This document shows, in pieces, positions 62,768 through 64,000 of a stretch of 64,000 nt of DNA. A program made the translations under genes and the position numbers. The notes beneath the pieces were generated by a model. It saw only the letters and a program-made list of their open reading frames with translations, did no database searches and had not been told where the DNA came from. This DNA is from Nocardioides faecalis. Its GTDB lineage: Bacteria; Actinomycetota; Actinomycetes; Propionibacteriales; Nocardioidaceae. The stretch's first letter is position 1. The number at the start of each line of letters is the position of its first letter. The stretch lies in the NCBI RefSeq assembly GCF_018388425.1, contig NZ_CP074406.1, positions 3,348,001-3,412,000 of the forward strand, read 5' to 3'.

Positions 62768-64000
62768 TCAGCCGAGGGCGGCGGGCAGGGTCGCGGTCCA
62801 GGCCGAGCGGACCTCCGACAGCGCGGCGTCGAAGTGGCCCTCGACGGCGAGGCTGTCGCCGCCGGTGGTGCCGAGGACCGTGGCCGGCACGCCGTGGCGC
62901 TCGGCGAGCGCGACGAGCTGGTCCTCCTCGCCGTCGGCGACGGTGACCAGCACCCGCCCGACGGACTCGGAGAACAGCGCGACGAACGGGTCCTCGGCCA
63001 CGGCGGCGACGTCGACGCGGGCGCCGACCATGTGCCGCAGCGCGCCCTCGACCAGCGCCTGGGCCAGACCGCCGTCGGAGAGGTCGTGGGCCGAGGTGAG
63101 CAGCCCGGCGTCGAGCGCACTCGCCTCGCGCAGCAGCGCGGCGAGCGCCTTCTCGCGAGCCAGGTCGACGCGCGGCGGGCGGCCGCCGAGGTGACCGTGC
63201 ACGACGTGGGCCCACTCCGAGCCGGAGAGCTCCTCGGCGGTCTCGCCGAGCAGCACGATCCGCTCGCCGGCGGCCGACCAGGCCGACGGGGTGCGCTTGG
63301 TGACGTCGTCGATGACGCCGAGCACCGCGACGACGGGGGTGGGCAGGATCGCGGTCTCACCGGTCTGGTTGTAGAGGCTGACGTTGCCGCCGGTGACCGG
63401 GACGCCGAGCTCGGCGCAGGCGTCCTTGAGGCCACGGCAGGCCTCGGCGAACTGCCACATCACGGCCGGGTCCTCGGGCGAGCCGAAGTTGAGGCAGTCG
63501 CTGACCGCGAGCGGGGTGGCGCCGCCGGTGGCGACGTTGCGGTAGGCCTCGGCCAGCGCGAGCTGCGCGCCGGCGTACGGGTCGAGCTTGGCGTAGCGGC
63601 CGTTGCAGTCGGTGGCGATCGAGACGCCGAGGTTGGTCTCCTCGTCGACGCGCACCATCCCGGAGTCCGAGGGCTGGGCGAGGACGGTGTTGCCCTGCAC
63701 GTAGCGGTCGTACTGGTCGGTGATCCAGGACTTGTCGCACAGGTTGGGGCTGGCGACCAGCTGCAGCAGGGTGGCGCGCAGCTCCTCGCCGGTGCGCGGG
63801 CGGGGCAGCGCCTCGGCGGCGTCGGCCTGCAGGGTGTCCTGCCAGTCCGGGCGGGCGTAGGGGCGCTGGTAGACGGGGCCGTCGTGGGCGACGGTGCGCG
63901 GCGGCACGTCGACGACGGTCTCGCCGTGCCAGGTGATCTCGAGCCGGCCGGTGTCGGTGACCTCGCCGATCACGACGGCCTCGACGTCCCACTTCCGGCA
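62768..64000 (-). CDS. purL: Phosphoribosylformylglycinamidine synthase subunit PurL (C-terminal part)
   Basis: The window cuts the gene at its right edge; 410 codons remain, with the start outside. It makes FGAM from FGAR, ATP and ammonia together with PurQ and PurS. Visible are [31 protein letters not shown], the [16 protein letters not shown] segment and [20 protein letters not shown]. The stop at 62768 is intact. Confidence 0.95.
   Translation of the reverse strand, partial: CRKWDVEAVVIGEVTDTGRLEITWHGETVVDVPPRTVAHDGPVYQRPYARPDWQDTLQADAAEALPRPRTGEELRATLLQLVASPNLCDKSWITDQYDRYVQGNTVLAQPSDSGMVRVDEETNLGVSIATDCNGRYAKLDPYAGAQLALAEAYRNVATGGATPLAVSDCLNFGSPEDPAVMWQFAEACRGLKDACAELGVPVTGGNVSLYNQTGETAILPTPVVAVLGVIDDVTKRTPSAWSAAGERIVLLGETAEELSGSEWAHVVHGHLGGRPPRVDLAREKALAALLREASALDAGLLTSAHDLSDGGLAQALVEGALRHMVGARVDVAAVAEDPFVALFSESVGRVLVTVADGEEDQLVALAERHGVPATVLGTTGGDSLAVEGHFDAALSEVRSAWTATLPAALG

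Overview
The window is about 64 kb of very GC-rich chromosome from an actinobacterium. Gene content and order fit a Nocardioides-like member of the Nocardioidaceae: ppk next to pst and a MutT1-type NUDIX/phosphatase fusion, CsoR copper control, DUF3073 behind purM, and a sterol-carrier-like protein near purF. Genus is inferred from content only; no rRNA is present. Several genes appear leaderless or use GTG/TTG starts, which is usual in this group.

Layout. 0.1-8.5 kb is a phosphate block: ppk, a DUF47 protein plus the low-affinity Pit carrier, and the high-affinity pstSCAB operon, with PhoP-type GTTCACC repeats before ppk and pstS. 8.5-10.5 kb has a NUDIX/histidine-phosphatase fusion and a membrane-anchored hypothetical. 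10.5-14.3 kb is a copper operon (csoR, copZ, a His-rich secreted protein, copA) behind a CsoR-like operator. 14.4-15.8 kb holds a small acidic protein, a cold-shock protein and TspO. 15.8-19.8 kb is a cell-surface locus: a processive-type family 2 glycosyltransferase and an overlooked 56-residue protein ending in a LALTG sorting signal on one strand, and a sortase, histidine kinase and response regulator in an operon on the other. 19.8-29.7 kb is mixed: a secreted HNH nuclease, an APC permease, a DoxX-like protein, a 14-TM drug exporter, secreted hypotheticals, a class II glutamine amidotransferase and a secreted serine hydrolase.

From tRNA-Gly (29.9 kb) to tRNA-Lys (42.7 kb) lies an accessory region of lower GC with long non-coding stretches. 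It contains a complete IS21-family element with 5-bp target duplication, an IS3-family element, a near-perfect 80-bp direct repeat, and a cluster of broken genes: an amidase remnant, a frameshifted lipoprotein, the C-terminus of a probable polymorphic toxin beside a possible immunity gene, a PIN-domain remnant and a frameshifted hydrolase. An EcsC-family gene and secreted proteins appear intact. A 48-bp imperfect repeat overlaps the 5' end of tRNA-Lys and recurs 8.9 kb upstream, so it may mark an integration boundary.

42.8-64 kb returns to core chromosome: a Fur/Zur regulator, a thioesterase, type II NADH dehydrogenase, an anti-sigma-like ATPase, a HExxH metallopeptidase, tRNA-Asp/Glu/Phe, an old-yellow-enzyme flavoprotein, and purine synthesis genes (purL, purF, purM with DUF3073) interspersed with an FAD protein, an M20 peptidase, small lipid- or membrane-related proteins, ArfB and a YhiM-like membrane protein. 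purL runs off the right edge. No CRISPR array or rRNA was seen.
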